From: Lateolabrax maculatus | Lineage: Eukaryota > Chordata > Actinopteri > Acropomatiformes > Lateolabracidae | Assembly: GCA_031216445.1 (NCBI GenBank) | Contig: CM062218.1 | Span: 24,832,001-24,896,000, forward strand | DNA: 64,000 bases | Direction of reading: 5' to 3' | Part shown: in pieces, positions 1 to 12,000 of the stretch | How the letters are laid out: each line of letters starts with the position of its first letter | Numbering within the stretch: the stretch's first letter is position 1 | The notes under the pieces: generated by a model | What the model was told of the DNA's origin: nothing | What the model saw: the letters and a program-made list of their open reading frames with translations, nothing else | The model's database searches: none | Translations under genes and position numbers: made by a program

Positions 1-813
1 GAATTCTTCAAGACATGCTCTGTAAGTACTTGCACATAAGAAAAAGTTTGGTCTGCATTAAAATAGAACTATATCTGTGCTGACATAGAAGATGTAATTT
101 TATCTGCACAATATACAATATACATTTTGTACAGTGATTGATGTATTTTGTATGGCAATTCCTCCACAGCTAATCTGAGAGGTATTTAAACAGCCAGTAA
201 ATAAAAATGAAATTTGCCACATAAACGTTGTACACATTAATTAATTGTAAATCTAAGGAGCAGGAGTCCAGGCTGAAAAGTCAGTGTCACTGTTTAAGAA
301 TATATGGACCTTGTGGACCATAGCTTTAGTTTAATCATACCACATTTATTTTGTTGGTTATATTGTAACAATCCAGTGTGAACACATATTTAAAACCATA
401 TTCCCTAGCAAATGCTTTCAACATTAAAAATGAATGTTTAGAAGAGCATAAATTGCCATGCTGAAGAATGTGTGTGTGTGTCTTTGTAGGGTACAGCGAG
501 AGACGAGGCCCTAGAATGCACTGTCGGTGTGCTGACAGTTGTCAGTGAAGATAATCCTCATGAGGGTCCAAGTTCAGTAGACCTCCAGCCCATCTCCACT
601 GCCATCATTCTGGAGGGAGGTATCATCATGGATCATATAAAAAAACTTGCCTCAGGCAGTTTGTCTGTTATTTGGGCTTACATATGCTTTGCATTTGGAT
701 TACCCAAAATGCATGGCAAATACACTCAACTTCATTCAGACTGTGATGCTTGGACTGGGAAAGAAAACCTCCCACCAAAACTGTTAACTTTGAAGAACAG
801 TCTACTGGGTTAG
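1..813 (+). pseudogene. SAMD3-like zinc-finger pseudogene copy 0, 3' end only
   Basis: Only the last 21 bases of the third coding exon (1-21, followed by the donor GTAAGT) and the final exon (490-813, acceptor TTGTAG just before it) are inside the window. The final exon reads in frame to TAG at 811-813 and encodes about 107 residues of the family's C-terminal region. The intron of 468 bp contains a short GT run just before the acceptor. This copy matches copies 1-9 apart from GT-run length and scattered substitutions. Confidence 0.85.
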
Positions 814-953
814 ACCAGTAAAGAGCCATCAGCTGTCAGATAGCACTTTGTAAATTATGCAGCAGTTAATGTTCTCCTGTTATCAGAGAAAGTTTTATGC
901 TTTCATGCAACTGAGCTGGCTTGTTTATGATCTCAAAAAAAAAAAAAAATTCT

Positions 954-959
954 ATTAAA
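954..959 (+). terminator. Candidate poly(A) signal ATTAAA of the SAMD3-like gene
   Basis: ATTAAA lies about 140 bp after the stop codon of the final exon and directly after an A-run of variable length. ATTAAA is the commonest variant of the AATAAA signal. The same motif recurs at the same offset in every unit. Without transcript ends this is a candidate only. Confidence 0.35.
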
Positions 960-1787
960 GTGTACCATGTTATGCTAGTATGCTAATGGTGGAAATAGCG
1001 CCACCTTGTGTTGCAAAGAGTTGTTAGATAATGTTGTCAGAAAGGAACCTAGCAAGGTTGACCTGTTTACATTTGTGTTTTGGGAAAACTTTTAATTATA
1101 GTAGTTATAATGTAGTACAAATACAAAACCCAAGGAGTGATGTTTTTCTGTGTTGGTTTAAACCTTGGACTGATGCTCGCTTTGGGACACAAAAGCATTT
1201 GTTGTACTTTCAGTTTTGATCAGAAATGCAATGATTTTGCATGCACTGAAGTCCTGTAATTATCAGGTGTTTACCTGTTTAATATTGTGAGACTGTTACA
1301 TGCATAGAATTAGCTCACAAAAATGTGGTTTTATTTTTGCCATGTCCATGTCATGTTCTACAGTCAAATCAAACCACAAGTTTGTTGTTTAGCTGCTGTT
1401 TTGTACTTGAATGTACAAGAAAGTGATACTTGGGAACAGAACACTTGAGGCTGAATAATAGATTTAATGCATATTGTTATTACAATAGCCTAACAGACAT
1501 AGATCACACTATGAGCAATTTTGCAACTAGCTTTAAAATACATTAAATATGACAAGAGGATAGAGAACAGTCATTTTATTGTTTATTGTAAGGTTATTAC
1601 ATGAGTGATAAAACACACATTTTATATTGGAGAATTGGAATCAAAAGTAACAATATCGAACATTTATTGTTCAGTCTAGATCTGTCAGTGATGCAATTAT
1701 TTTTTTAATAAATGTTGTAATGCAGCTGAACAAACCCAGTGAGTGTTCTTTTAAAGTATATGTTTGTGGTGTTTTTCCCTTTATTAG

Positions 1788-1877
1788 GTAATAACAGCTA
1801 AAATAGATAAGAAATGGGAGAAGGACAAGGACCCATTCAAGGAAATTGGTTTGTTTAATTTAACTGAACTGAAATGA
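1788..1877 (+). other. Exon-like segment in the 3' flank, function unknown
   Basis: A pyrimidine-rich acceptor (CCCTTTATTAG, AG at 1786-1787) is followed by 29 open codons ending in TGA (1875-1877). The conceptual peptide is charged and lysine-rich in its first half (KIDKKWEKDKDPFKE), unlike the AT-rich noise around it, which is why I list it. I do not recognise the protein. It could be an additional 3' exon of the gene, a relic of another gene, or chance. The segment recurs in all ten units with no informative differences. Confidence 0.25.
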
Positions 1878-2164
1878 ACTGAAAAAAAATGAGTGAGTAG
1901 TAAGTAGTAGGTATCATAATTCTAAGTGGGGTTAAATTTGTATCAAGCAGTCCACACAAAATGAAAAAATTAAGTTAACACTAAGCATGGCTATTAAGTT
2001 ACATGAACTTTTTTTTTTTTTTTTAGTTGTACTACTTGATTTGGTACTGCACACTTAAAATAAACAAGCTTTTCTAACTCACTATTCTTAAGATTACTTT
2101 GCTTAATTTGCAACGAGTTTGCATACTTTTTTTAAGTAAGGTCAACTAATTAGATTTTACAGTG

Positions 2165-2727
2165 AGTATACGTACACACGTCTCCCGCAGAGCTATGTTG
2201 AAAGTCCCTCAATATTCAGTCGAGTATTGGCTAATGACCTGCAACACCTAGACGTGTCCAGTACAGTACTACAATATGTAGATGATCTCTTGATATGTAG
2301 CACCTCCAAAGCTCAATGTGCACAAGACTCAGTCTCAGCCCTGATGGCTTTAGAAAAGGGGGCTCACAAGGTGAGTAAAAATAAATTACAGTTTTGCCAG
2401 ACACAGGTTGAATACTTAGGTAGACAACTCTGTGGCACTAAATGAGCTATAGTGCCCTCACAAATTGAGGCAGTATCGAAAGCTCCCAAACCACAAACGG
2501 TGAGACACATGTCGTCATTTCTGCCATCTCAGCTTTACTAGAAGCCATACACCATCCAAAAGTGTTAGCCATCATTAAATGCGTAGCTCATCAAAAAACG
2601 AATTCCCTGATAGCTAAAGGCAACAACTTAGCAGATGAAGCCGCAAAACGCATAGCTACACCCACCTGTATAGGACCACTGCTAGTAGCTGGAGATTGTG
2701 AACCACTGACAAACTTATATATATATG

Positions 2728-2758
<31 letters not shown>

Positions 2759-3041
2759 CTATATATATGTGCTGCTATGTAATAGCAGCACAACATCAGG
2801 CAAGTCCATATGCACATTCTGTATGGGCAAAAAGGGGGGCAAGTATAATCACTGAAGAAGGTCCATCACATGGGCTATGGCGAAGTGCACATGGACATAT
2901 TGTCCTCCCAACATCTTTGGTACAGGTTGCTACACGTAGTGCGCATGGTCAGGACCATTGCACAAGTGGGGAGGTGTTGAGACGCCTTCAAGCAGTCTGG
3001 TGGTCACCATTTTTCCGACCTGCGTTTGTAGCTGAGACAAT
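2165..3041 (+). mobile_element. ERV pol fragment E0 (RT second half, RNase H and integrase remnants)
   Basis: The fragment opens with AGTA and reads at once as RT palm sequence, with the catalytic YVDD motif at 2275-2286. It goes on to the conserved LG segment that follows the palm and stops at TGA 2443-2445. Beyond that stop come a connection remnant, an internal deletion, and the end of RNase H (about 2530-2710) with its late catalytic Asp in an NLADEA context. A (TA)n run then interrupts pol. The last part (about 2780-3041) resembles the integrase N-terminal zinc-binding region: the HxxxxH pair is present, but the following Cys pair has been lost. The closest resemblance is to class I (gamma/epsilon-like) fish ERVs. 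The fragment is non-functional because of stops, deletions and the microsatellite. At 3041 pol is cut and joined to intron 2 of the next gene copy. Confidence 0.85.
2715..2769. repeat. (TA)n microsatellite inside ERV pol, unit 0
   Basis: An interrupted TA run lies between the RNase H and integrase remnants. It is followed by a short hairpin in which the arms TGCTGCTAT and ATAGCAGCA are separated by 3 bases (2770-2790). The run length differs between units, shortest near 8592 and longest near 20311-20377, making it the most variable part of the repeat. Confidence 0.9.
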
Positions 3042-3161
3042 TTTGCAAGGAAGGTTTTTTTCTGTTGCTCTGGTATTTCAAGTCTGATACTGCATGTTAG
3101 TGTTTTTGTTTTTTGTTTCTATTTTGCCGGGCTTGATGCTAAAATGATCTTTTCTTTTCAG

Positions 3162-6100
3162 ATTTTTCAAGAAGACAAAAAACTTCCTATGCAGTGGTTG
3201 TGTAAGTACTGCACATTTTGTGCTGAAAAGAGGTGCTTCTTACTTAAGCATTACCGCTTAAAACACGGGTGCCACACTCGAATATCACCACTACCGTGCC
3301 TTTATAAGGAGTGCCTGTGCACATTTAAATCTTTCAATGCACTCAAAGTCCACTTATCAACATGGCACACTCAAAAGGACCTGGGGAACGTGGGTGAAAC
3401 TGCTTTCCATTGTCAGCTGTGTGACTTTGTGGAGCCTTGCACTGGAGCTGACTTTTTTACCCATTTACGAAGACATTTGAAGCTGAAGCAAAAGGTTTCC
3501 TGTCCATATCAAGGCTGTAGCTTTCAGAGCAATGTTTATTCAACCTTTAATGCACATAAAAGCAAAGAACATCAAGACCACAATAAGATGGCATTCAAAC
3601 CTGAAATTGTGTCACATAATGTACTTGAGGTACCTCCACCTAATATAAATATTCAACCTGAGGATAGTGCCCCTGAAACTGATCAGGTTGAGTTTGAGGT
3701 TACTGAGCTCAATGAAGATGTGGGAGACTTGGAGAGTCAGTTGGAACATAATGTAGCTGCTGTTTTTCTGAAAATGTCATCGATTCTTAACATCTCTGAA
3801 AATGCCCTGCAAGAAGTTATAGAGCAGATCAACCAAATTTATGTGCTTTCACAGCCATTGTTACATACCTCGGTTGGAAAAATACTAAATCAACATTGTG
3901 GAGATGTTGAGGACTCTTAAGTGAGTGAGATAGCTAAAGTATTTACTGAGAATAATGTATTCCTGAAATTCACTTCTACTAGGGGGTCATTGTCAACCAC
4001 TAGCAAGCGAACATCATACATTTGAAAAGAATTCTCAGTGGTGACGCCTATTGAGTTTGTCCTAAAAAATGACAGGCAGACAGTTGTGTATATCCCCATA
4101 CTAAAAATGCTGCAGACATTACTAAACAATGGAGAAATTTTAGATAAGGCCATGTCATCTGAGACAAATTTGTCACAAGGATACAGATCTCACAGGGATG
4201 GTTACCGGTTTAAAGACAATTCTCTCTTGACAGAGGAAGAATTCAGGATTGCTCTTTTCTTGTACATAGATGATTTTGAGGTGGCTAAGCCCTTGGGAAC
4301 CTCCAGAAAGAAACACAAGCTGCCATCTACTGGGTACTTGGAAATCTACACCCTAAATATCGCTCCTCTCTTCATTCCATTCAGCTTGCTCTACTCATCA
4401 TCGCTGAAGATGATATCAGGAAGTTGACTTTAAATGAGAGACCACAGTCTATTGAAGAATTAAAAGTGCAACTGGTAGATAAACTGTCACTGCAGTATGA
4501 CTTTAAACTGCAGTATGAAGATCAAGACTTCCATAATGCCCTCTGCAATTTGACTGAAATAACTGATTTACCTGAAAGAGCTACGCTCAAAATCATCCCT
4601 CTTGTGACTCTCCATTTAACCGCATTGTCATCACCCACCACAACATCAGACACTGAGTGCAGCACAGCAGACACTGAGATCCTGTCGACAGGAAGAGCAT
4701 CACCATCGCTAAGACAACAGTGGCCAGATTTCTTTGACATACCCAATTTCTCAGTTGATGTTGACTATAGACTCAGACAGGCAGATCTTGCCTTTATGAA
4801 GGATGGAACACGTATGACTCTACCACGAGATATGAAGCATGACATACTAGAAAAGCTTGCTGAGACGATGTACAGTTTCAAGGCTTACCCTAAAGATGAT
4901 GACTTCAGCAGTGTTGCAAAAGCACTAATTAGCAAACACCCCTGCCTCACTGAGCCTGGACCACACAGATGGTATGGCTGGAAAAACAGCCTTAAATTAT
5001 CGCACAAAGCTTCAAAAAGCTGGATGTGAGGATGTAGCAATCAATGGAGGCAAAAGAAGTAAAGGCAACCCAGAAGGAGAATCCTCAAGCAAGAATATCA
5101 AACGGCCAAAAAGAGGTGAAGCAAACTACCTACCTAACTTACCTGAAGGACATGATGAAACAAGCCTTGAAAATGCCAGAAAGGTTCTCGTGGAAGAAAT
5201 GAAGAAGAAACAACCCAATGGCACTCTCATCTCACAAATGATGGACCAATCATTCCCACTACGCAGACAAGAAATTGTAGAAAAGGAACCTGCTGTACAG
5301 AACATTGTTGAACGATGGCCAGCACTCTTCACAGACAGGTAAACTATTTTTGTTCTCAACCAATAAAATAATGCCTATCAAAAAGAAATTCAAGGTGTGT
5401 GGCTAGAAATCCAAACACACTTGTTGGAATGTTAACACTTCTGCCATCTCTCCATCCCTACCCACCCCTCTCTCTACTTTTCAGGTGTTTGCTGAGTTCA
5501 ACAGAATCGCAAGTAAGAATCTTGAGGGAGACTTCTTTGAGGCTCTGGACCAGTATACCCCACGTTTCATTGAACTTTTCAAAACAAGAAGGGGAACTGT
5601 TGGCCAGAAGCTCAGTGAGCTGATGCAGCACATGAGCTGGATGGTAAGTAGGTTAATTTTGCTTTTGATCTGTGTGATATTTCATCAATCAAGTTCTAAA
5701 TGAGATGATCCAGCCCAACCTATTCTATTTCCTGTCTGACTTGTGCTTGTGCCTTGCAAATTACTCTGTTAACTGGTCTTTTCTCTCTCTGTGTATCATT
5801 AGACACCAGACGTGACAGTACTTCGCTCCGTTGTCCTCAAAGGCATTCCTATTTTACTTGGTGACGACTCCAGTGAATTCTTCAAGACATGCTCTGTAAG
5901 TACTTGCACATAAGAAAAAGTTTGGTCTGCATTAAAATAGAACTATATCTGTGCTGACATAGAAGATGTAATTTTATCTGCACAATATACAATATACATT
6001 TTGTACAGTGATTGATGTATTTTGTATGGCAATTCCTCCACAGCTAATCTGAGAGGTATTTAAACAGCCAGTAAATAAAAATGAAATTTGCCACATAAAC

Positions 6101-6689
6101 GTTGTACACATTAATTAATTGTAAATCTAAGGAGCAGGAGTCCAGGCTGAAAAGTCAGTGTCACTGTTTAAGAATATATGGACCTTGTGGACCATAGCTT
6201 TAGTTTAATCATACCACATTTATTTTGTTGGTTATATTGTAACAATCCAGTGTGAACACATATTTAAAACCATATTCCCTAGCAAATGCTTTCAACATTA
6301 AAAATTAATGTTTAGAAGAGCATAAATTGCCATGCTGAAGAATGTGTGTGTGTGTGTCTTTGTAGGGTACAGCGAGAGACGAGGCCCTAGAATGCACTGT
6401 CGGTGTGCTGACAGTTGTCAGTGAAGATAATCCTCATGAGGGTCCAAGTTCAGTAGACCTCCAGCCCATCTCCACTGCCATCATTCTGGAGGGAGGTATC
6501 ATCATGGATCATATAAAAAAACTTGCCTCAGGCAGTTTGTCTGTTATTTGGGCTTACATATGCTTTGCATTTGGATTACCCAAAATGCATGGCAAATACA
6601 CTCAACTTCATTCAGACTGTGATGCTTGGACTGGGAAAGAAAACCTCCCACCAAAACTGTTAACTTTGAAGAACAGTCTACTGGGTTAG
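3162..6689 (+). pseudogene. SAMD3-like C2H2 gene copy 1, four coding exons, disabled
   Basis: Exons with GT-AG borders are 3162-5338, 5485-5643, 5803-5895 and 6366-6689. In order, the conceptual product holds four C2H2 fingers, a helical segment, a PB1-like segment (about 4405-4620), the SAMD3-like central region (about 4730-5330), and C-terminal SAMD3-like exons. The shared lesions are TAA at 3918-3920, TGA at 4023-4025 (probably from CGA), a frameshift near 4319-4322, another near 4990-5005, and a joint between exons 1 and 2 that leaves the second exon out of frame. Splice sites and the final stop (6687-6689) look intact. Introns show that this is not a processed retrocopy. The family function is unknown to me; SAMD3 itself is poorly characterised. 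No promoter exons precede this copy: the upstream neighbour is ERV pol. Confidence 0.85.
3189..3920 (+). CDS. Four-finger C2H2 protein, open N-terminal part of SAMD3-like pseudogene, copy 1
   Basis: This 243-codon ORF starts at the ATG of MQWLCKYC. I prefer it to the upstream ATG at 3144, which lies in the intron before the acceptor TTTTCAG (exon from 3162). Four C2H2 fingers are visible: C5/C8/H21/H26, C37/C42/H55/H60, C75/C78/H92/H96 and C105/C110/H123/H128. An acidic linker follows, then a hydrophobic helical segment (about residues 197-235) typical of the family. The ORF stops at TAA 3918-3920, but the same frame codes family-like sequence for 34 more codons up to a TGA, so the protein is probably truncated by mutation. 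If expressed it would be a small zinc-finger protein, likely nuclear and nucleic-acid binding. This copy has no promoter of its own. The sequence is identical in copies 2, 3, 6, 7, 8 and 10. Confidence 0.6.
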   Translation: MQWLCKYCTFCAEKRCFLLKHYRLKHGCHTRISPLPCLYKECLCTFKSFNALKVHLSTWHTQKDLGNVGETAFHCQLCDFVEPCTGADFFTHLRRHLKLKQKVSCPYQGCSFQSNVYSTFNAHKSKEHQDHNKMAFKPEIVSHNVLEVPPPNINIQPEDSAPETDQVEFEVTELNEDVGDLESQLEHNVAAVFLKMSSILNISENALQEVIEQINQIYVLSQPLLHTSVGKILNQHCGDVEDS

Positions 6690-8040
6690 ACCAGTAAAGA
6701 GCCATCAGCTGTCAGATAGCACTTTGTAAATTATGCAGCAGTTAATGTTCTCCTGTTATCAGAGAAAGTTTTATGCTTTCATGCAACTGAGCTGGCTTGT
6801 TTATGATCTCTCAAAAAAAAAAAATTCTATTAAAGTGTACCATGTTATGCTAGTATGCTAATGGTGGAAATAGCGCCACCTTGTGTTGCAAAGAGTTGTT
6901 AGATAATGTTGCCAGAAAGGAACCTAGCAAGGTTGACCTGTTTACATTTGTGTTTTGGGAAAACTTTTAATTATAGTAGTTATAATGTAGTACAAATACA
7001 AAACCCAAGGAGTGATGTTTTTCTGTGTTGGTTTAAACCTTGGACTGATGCTCGCTTTGGGACACAAAAGCATTTGTTGTACTTTCAGTTTTGATCAGAA
7101 ATGCAATGATTTTGCATGCACTGAAGTCCTGTAATTATCAGGTGTTTACCTGTTTAATATTGTGAGACTGTTACATGCATAGAATTAGCTCACAAAAATG
7201 TGGTTTTATTTTTGCCATGTCCATGTCATGTTCTACAGTCAAATCAAACCACAAGTTTGTTGTTTAGCTGCTGTTTTGTACTTGAATGTACAAGAAAGTG
7301 ATACTTGGGAACAGAACACTTGAGGCTGAATAATAGATTTAATGCATATTGTTATTACAATAGCCTAACAGACATAGATCACACTATGAGCAATTTTGCA
7401 ACTAGCTTTAAAATACATTAAATATGACAAGAGGATAGAGAACAGTCATTTTATTGTTTATTGTAAGGTTATTACATGAGTGATAAAACACACATTTTAT
7501 ATTGGAGAATTGGAATCAAAAGTAACAATATCGAACATTTATTGTTCAGTCTAGATCTGTCAGTGATGCAATTATTTTTTTAATAAATGTTGTAATGCAG
7601 CTGAACAAACCCAGTGAGTGTTCTTTTAAAGTATATGTTTGTGGTGTTTTTCCCTTTATTAGGTAATAACAGCTAAAATAGATAAGAAATGGGAGAAGGA
7701 CAAGGACCCATTCAAGGAAATTGGTTTGTTTAATTTAACTGAACTGAAATGAACTGAAAAAAAATGAGTGAGTAGTAAGTAGTAGGTATCATAATTCTAA
7801 GTGGGGTTAAATTTGTATCAAGCAGTCCACACAAAATGAAAAAATTAAGTTAACACTAAGCATGGCTATTAAGTTACATGAACTTTTTTTTTTTTTTTTT
7901 AGTTGTACTACTTGATTTGGTACTGCACACTTAAAATAAACAAGCTTTTCTAACTCACTATTCTTAAGATTACTTTGCTTAATTTGCAACGAGTTTGCAT
8001 ACTTTTTTTAAGTAAGGTCAACTAATTAGATTTTACAGCG
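6690..8040. other. 3' flank of copy 1
   Basis: This is equivalent to 814-2164 and contains no recognised gene. The exon-like segment recurs (about 7663-7752), as does the poly-T tract. The terminal motif here is TTTACAGCG instead of TTTACAGTG, a private T-to-C change near 8039. The A-run before ATTAAA is interrupted by TCTC, unlike in the other units. Confidence 0.6.
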
Positions 8041-8894
8041 AGTATACGTACACACGTCTCCCGCAGAGCTATGTTGAAAGTCCCTCAATATTCAGTCGAG
8101 TATTGGCTAATGACCTGCAACACCTAGACGTGTCCAGTACAGTACTACAATATGTAGATGATCTCTTGATATGTAGCACCTCCAAAGCTCAATGTGCACA
8201 AGACTCAGTCTCAGCCCTGATGGCTTTAGAAAAGGGGGCTCACAAGGTGAGTAAAAATAAATTACAGTTTTGCCAGACACAGGTTGAATACTTAGGTAGA
8301 CAACTCTGTGGCACTAAATGAGCTATAGTGCCCTCACAAATTGAGGCAGTATCGAAAGCTCCCAAACCACAAACGGTGAGACACATGTCGTCATTTCTGC
8401 CATCTCAGCTTTACTAGAAGCCATACACCATCCAAAAGTGTTAGCCATCATTAAATGCGTAGCTCATCAAAAAACGAATTCCCTGATAGCTAAAGGCAAC
8501 AACTTAGCAGATGAAGCCGCAAAACGCATAGCTACACCCACCTGTATAGGACCACTGCTAGTAACTGGAGATTGTGAACCACTAACAAACTTATATATAT
8601 ATATATATGAGCTATATATATGTGCTGCTATATAATAGCAGCACAACATCAGGCAAGTCCATATGCACATTCTGTATGGGCAAAAAGGGGGGCAAGTATA
8701 ATCACTGAAGAAGGTCCATCACATGGGCTATGGCGAAGTGCACATGGACATATTGTCCTCCCAACATCTTTGGTACAGGTTGCTACACGTAGTGCGCATG
8801 GTCAGGACCATTGCACAAGTGGGGAGGTGTTGAGACGCCTTCAAGCAGTCTGGTGGTCACCATTTTTCCGACCTGCGTTTGTAGCTGAGACAAT
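8041..8894 (+). mobile_element. ERV pol fragment E1
   Basis: Same segment as E0: RT from the palm (YVDD near 8151-8162), stop at 8319-8321, RNase H end and integrase zinc-binding remnant. It has the shortest (TA)n run of all units (about 8592-8610), and a GTA-to-ATA change makes the downstream hairpin a perfect palindrome. A substitution turns one Ala codon of the RNase H tail into Thr (near 8563). Confidence 0.85.
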
Positions 8895-9014
8895 TTTGCA
8901 AGGAAGGTTTTTTTCTGTTGCTCTGGTATTTCAAGTCTGATACTGCATGTTAGTCTTTTTGTTTTTTGTTTCTATTTTGCCGGGCTTGATGCTAAAATGA
9001 TCTTTTCTTTTCAG

Positions 9015-12000
9015 ATTTTTCAAGAAGACAAAAAACTTCCTATGCAGTGGTTGTGTAAGTACTGCACATTTTGTGCTGAAAAGAGGTGCTTCTTACTTAA
9101 GCATTACCGCTTAAAACACGGGTGCCACACTCGAATATCACCACTACCGTGCCTTTATAAGGAGTGCCTGTGCACATTTAAATCTTTCAATGCACTCAAA
9201 GTCCACTTATCAACATGGCACACTCAAAAGGACCTGGGGAACGTGGGTGAAACTGCTTTCCATTGTCAGCTGTGTGACTTTGTGGAGCCTTGCACTGGAG
9301 CTGACTTTTTTACCCATTTACGAAGACATTTGAAGCTGAAGCAAAAGGTTTCCTGTCCATATCAAGGCTGTAGCTTTCAGAGCAATGTTTATTCAACCTT
9401 TAATGCACATAAAAGCAAAGAACATCAAGACCACAATAAGATGGCATTCAAACCTGAAATTGTGTCACATAATGTACTTGAGGTACCTCCACCTAATATA
9501 AATATTCAACCTGAGGATAGTGCCCCTGAAACTGATCAGGTTGAGTTTGAGGTTACTGAGCTCAATGAAGATGTGGGAGACTTGGAGAGTCAGTTGGAAC
9601 ATAATGTAGCTGCTGTTTTTCTGAAAATGTCATCGATTCTTAACATCTCTGAAAATGCCCTGCAAGAAGTTATAGAGCAGATCAACCAAATTTATGTGCT
9701 TTCACAGCCATTGTTACATACCTCGGTTGGAAAAATACTAAATCAACATTGTGGAGATGTTGAGGACTCTTAAGTGAGTGAGATAGCTAAAGTATTTACT
9801 GAGAATAATGTATTCCTGAAATTCACTTCTACTAGGGGGTCATTGTCAACCACTAGCAAGCGAACATCATACATTTGAAAAGAATTCTCAGTGGTGACGC
9901 CTATTGAGTTTGTCCTAAAAAATGACAGGCAGACAGTTGTGTATATCCCCATACTAAAAATGCTGCAGACATTACTAAACAATGGAGAAATTTTAGATAA
10001 GGCCATGTCATCTGAGACAAATTTGTCACAAGGATACAGATCTCACAGGGATGGTTACCGGTTTAAAGACAATTCTCTCTTGACAGAGGAAGAATTCAGG
10101 ATTGCTCTTTTCTTGTACATAGATGATTTTGAGGTGGCTAAGCCCTTGGGAACCTCCAGAAAGAAACACAAGCTGCCATCTACTGGGTACTTGGAAATCT
10201 ACACCCTAAATATCGCTCCTCTCTTCATTCCATTCAGCTTGCTCTACTCATCATCGCTGAAGATGATATCAGGAAGTTGACTTTAAATGAGAGACCACAG
10301 TCTATTGAAGAATTAAAAGTGCAACTGGTAGATAAACTGTCACTGCAGTATGACTTTAAACTGCAGTATGAAGATCAAGACTTCCATAATGCCCTCTGCA
10401 ATTTGACTGAAATAACTGATTTACCTGAAAGAGCTACGCTCAAAATCATCCCTCTTGTGACTCTCCATTTAACCGCATTGTCATCACCCACCACAACATC
10501 AGACACTGAGTGCAGCACAGCAGACACTGAGATCCTGTCGACAGGAAGAGCATCACCATCGCTAAGACAACAGTGGCCAGATTTCTTTGACATACCCAAT
10601 TTCTCAGTTGATGTTGACTATAGACTCAGACAGGCAGATCTTGCCTTTATGAAGGATGGAACACGTATGACTCTACCACGAGATATGAAGCATGACATAC
10701 TAGAAAAGCTTGCTGAGACGATGTACAGTTTCAAGGCTTACCCTAAAGATGATGACTTCAGCAGTGTTGCAAAAGCACTAATTAGCAAACACCCCTGCCT
10801 CACTGAGCCTGGACCACACAGATAGTATGGCTGGAAAAACAGCCTTAAATTATCGCACAAAGCTTCAAAAAGCTGGATGTGAGGATGTAGCAATCAATGG
10901 AGGCAAAAGAAGTAAAGGCAACCCAGAAGGAGAATCCTCAAGCAAGAATATCAAACGGCCAAAAAGAGGTGAAGCAAACTACCTACCTAACTTACCTGAA
11001 GGACATGATGAAACAAGCCTTGAAAATGCCAGAAAGGTTCTCGTGGAAGAAATGAAGAAGAAACAACCCAATGGCACTCTCATCTCACAAATGATGGACC
11101 AATCATTCCCACTACGCAGACAAGAAATTGTAGAAAAGGAACCTGCTGTACAGAACATTGTTGAACGATGGCCAGCACTCTTCACAGACAGGTAAACTAT
11201 TTTTGTTCTCAACCAATAAAATAATGCCTATCAAAAAGAAATTCAAGGTGTGTGGCTAGAAATCCAAACACACTTGTTGGAATGTTAACACTTCTGCCAT
11301 CTCTCCATCCCTACCCACCCCTCTCTCTACTTTTCAGGTGTTTGCTGAGTTCAACAGAATCGCAAGTAAGAATCTTGAGGGAGACTTCTTTGAGGCTCTG
11401 GACCAGTATACCCCACGTTTCATTGAACTTTTCAAAACAAGAAGGGGAACTGTTGGCCAGAAGCTCAGTGAGCTGATGCAGCACATGAGCTGGATGGTAA
11501 GTAGGTTAATTTTGCTTTTGATCTGTGTGATAGTTCATCAATCAAGTTCTAAATGAGATGATCCAGCCCAACCTATTCTATTTCCTGTCTGACTTGTGCT
11601 TGTGCCTTGCAAATTACTCTGTTAACTGGTCTTTTCTCTCTCTGTGTATCATTAGACACCAGACGTGACAGTACTTCGCTCCGTTGTCCTCAAAGGCATT
11701 CCTATTTTACTTGGTGACGACTCCAGTGAATTCTTCAAGACATGCTCTGTAAGTACTTGCACATAAGAAAAAGTTTGGTCTGCATTAAAATAGAACTATA
11801 TCTGTGCTGACATAGAAGATGTAATTTTATCTGCACAATATACAATATACATTTTGTACAGTGATTGATGTATTTTGTATGGCAATTCCTCCACAGCTAA
11901 TCTGAGAGGTATTTAAACAGCCAGTAAATAAAAATGAAATTTGCCACATAAACGTTGTACACATTAATTAATTGTAAATCTAAGGAGCAGGAGTCCAGGC

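Larger units (their letters stand above)
814..2164. other. 3' flank of copy 0 (unit 0), ending in TTTACAGTG
   Basis: No gene is recognised here. The stretch starts with 3' UTR-like sequence. An A-run and the poly(A) signal variant ATTAAA (954-959) follow, and a second AATAAA lies at 1707-1712. An exon-like segment at 1788-1877 is listed separately. From about 1940 the sequence is AT-rich with a poly-T tract (about 2010-2024) and resembles the right half of common teleost MITE-like repeats. It ends TTTACAGTG (2156-2164), directly followed by AGTA and ERV pol. The 62-codon ORF at 1031-1219 looks like chance. Confidence 0.6.

Noticed and set aside
1031..1219. 62-codon ORF repeated in every 3' flank
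   Set aside because: No motif, no splice or promoter context, and AT-rich composition. It recurs only because the unit recurs.
3144..3188. Upstream ATG at 3144 as the protein start
   Set aside because: It lies in the pyrimidine tract before a good acceptor (AG at 3160-3161). The first finger begins just after the ATG at 3189, which is the better start.
3921..4038. Possible short intron (GTGAGT at 3921, TTCTCAG ending at 4038) that might bypass the stop codons
   Set aside because: The TAA at 3918-3920 lies wholly upstream of the donor and would remain in the mRNA. The enclosed sequence also codes in the gene's own frame, so it is exon.
3917..4153. Reverse-strand ORFs of 60-80 codons repeated in each gene copy
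   Set aside because: They are shadows of the + strand exons and show no recognisable domain.
3162..6689. Gene copies as processed retrocopies spread by the ERV or LINE
   Set aside because: All copies keep three introns and have no genomic poly(A) tail with target duplications. The A-run in the 3' flank precedes ATTAAA and is not at an insertion border.
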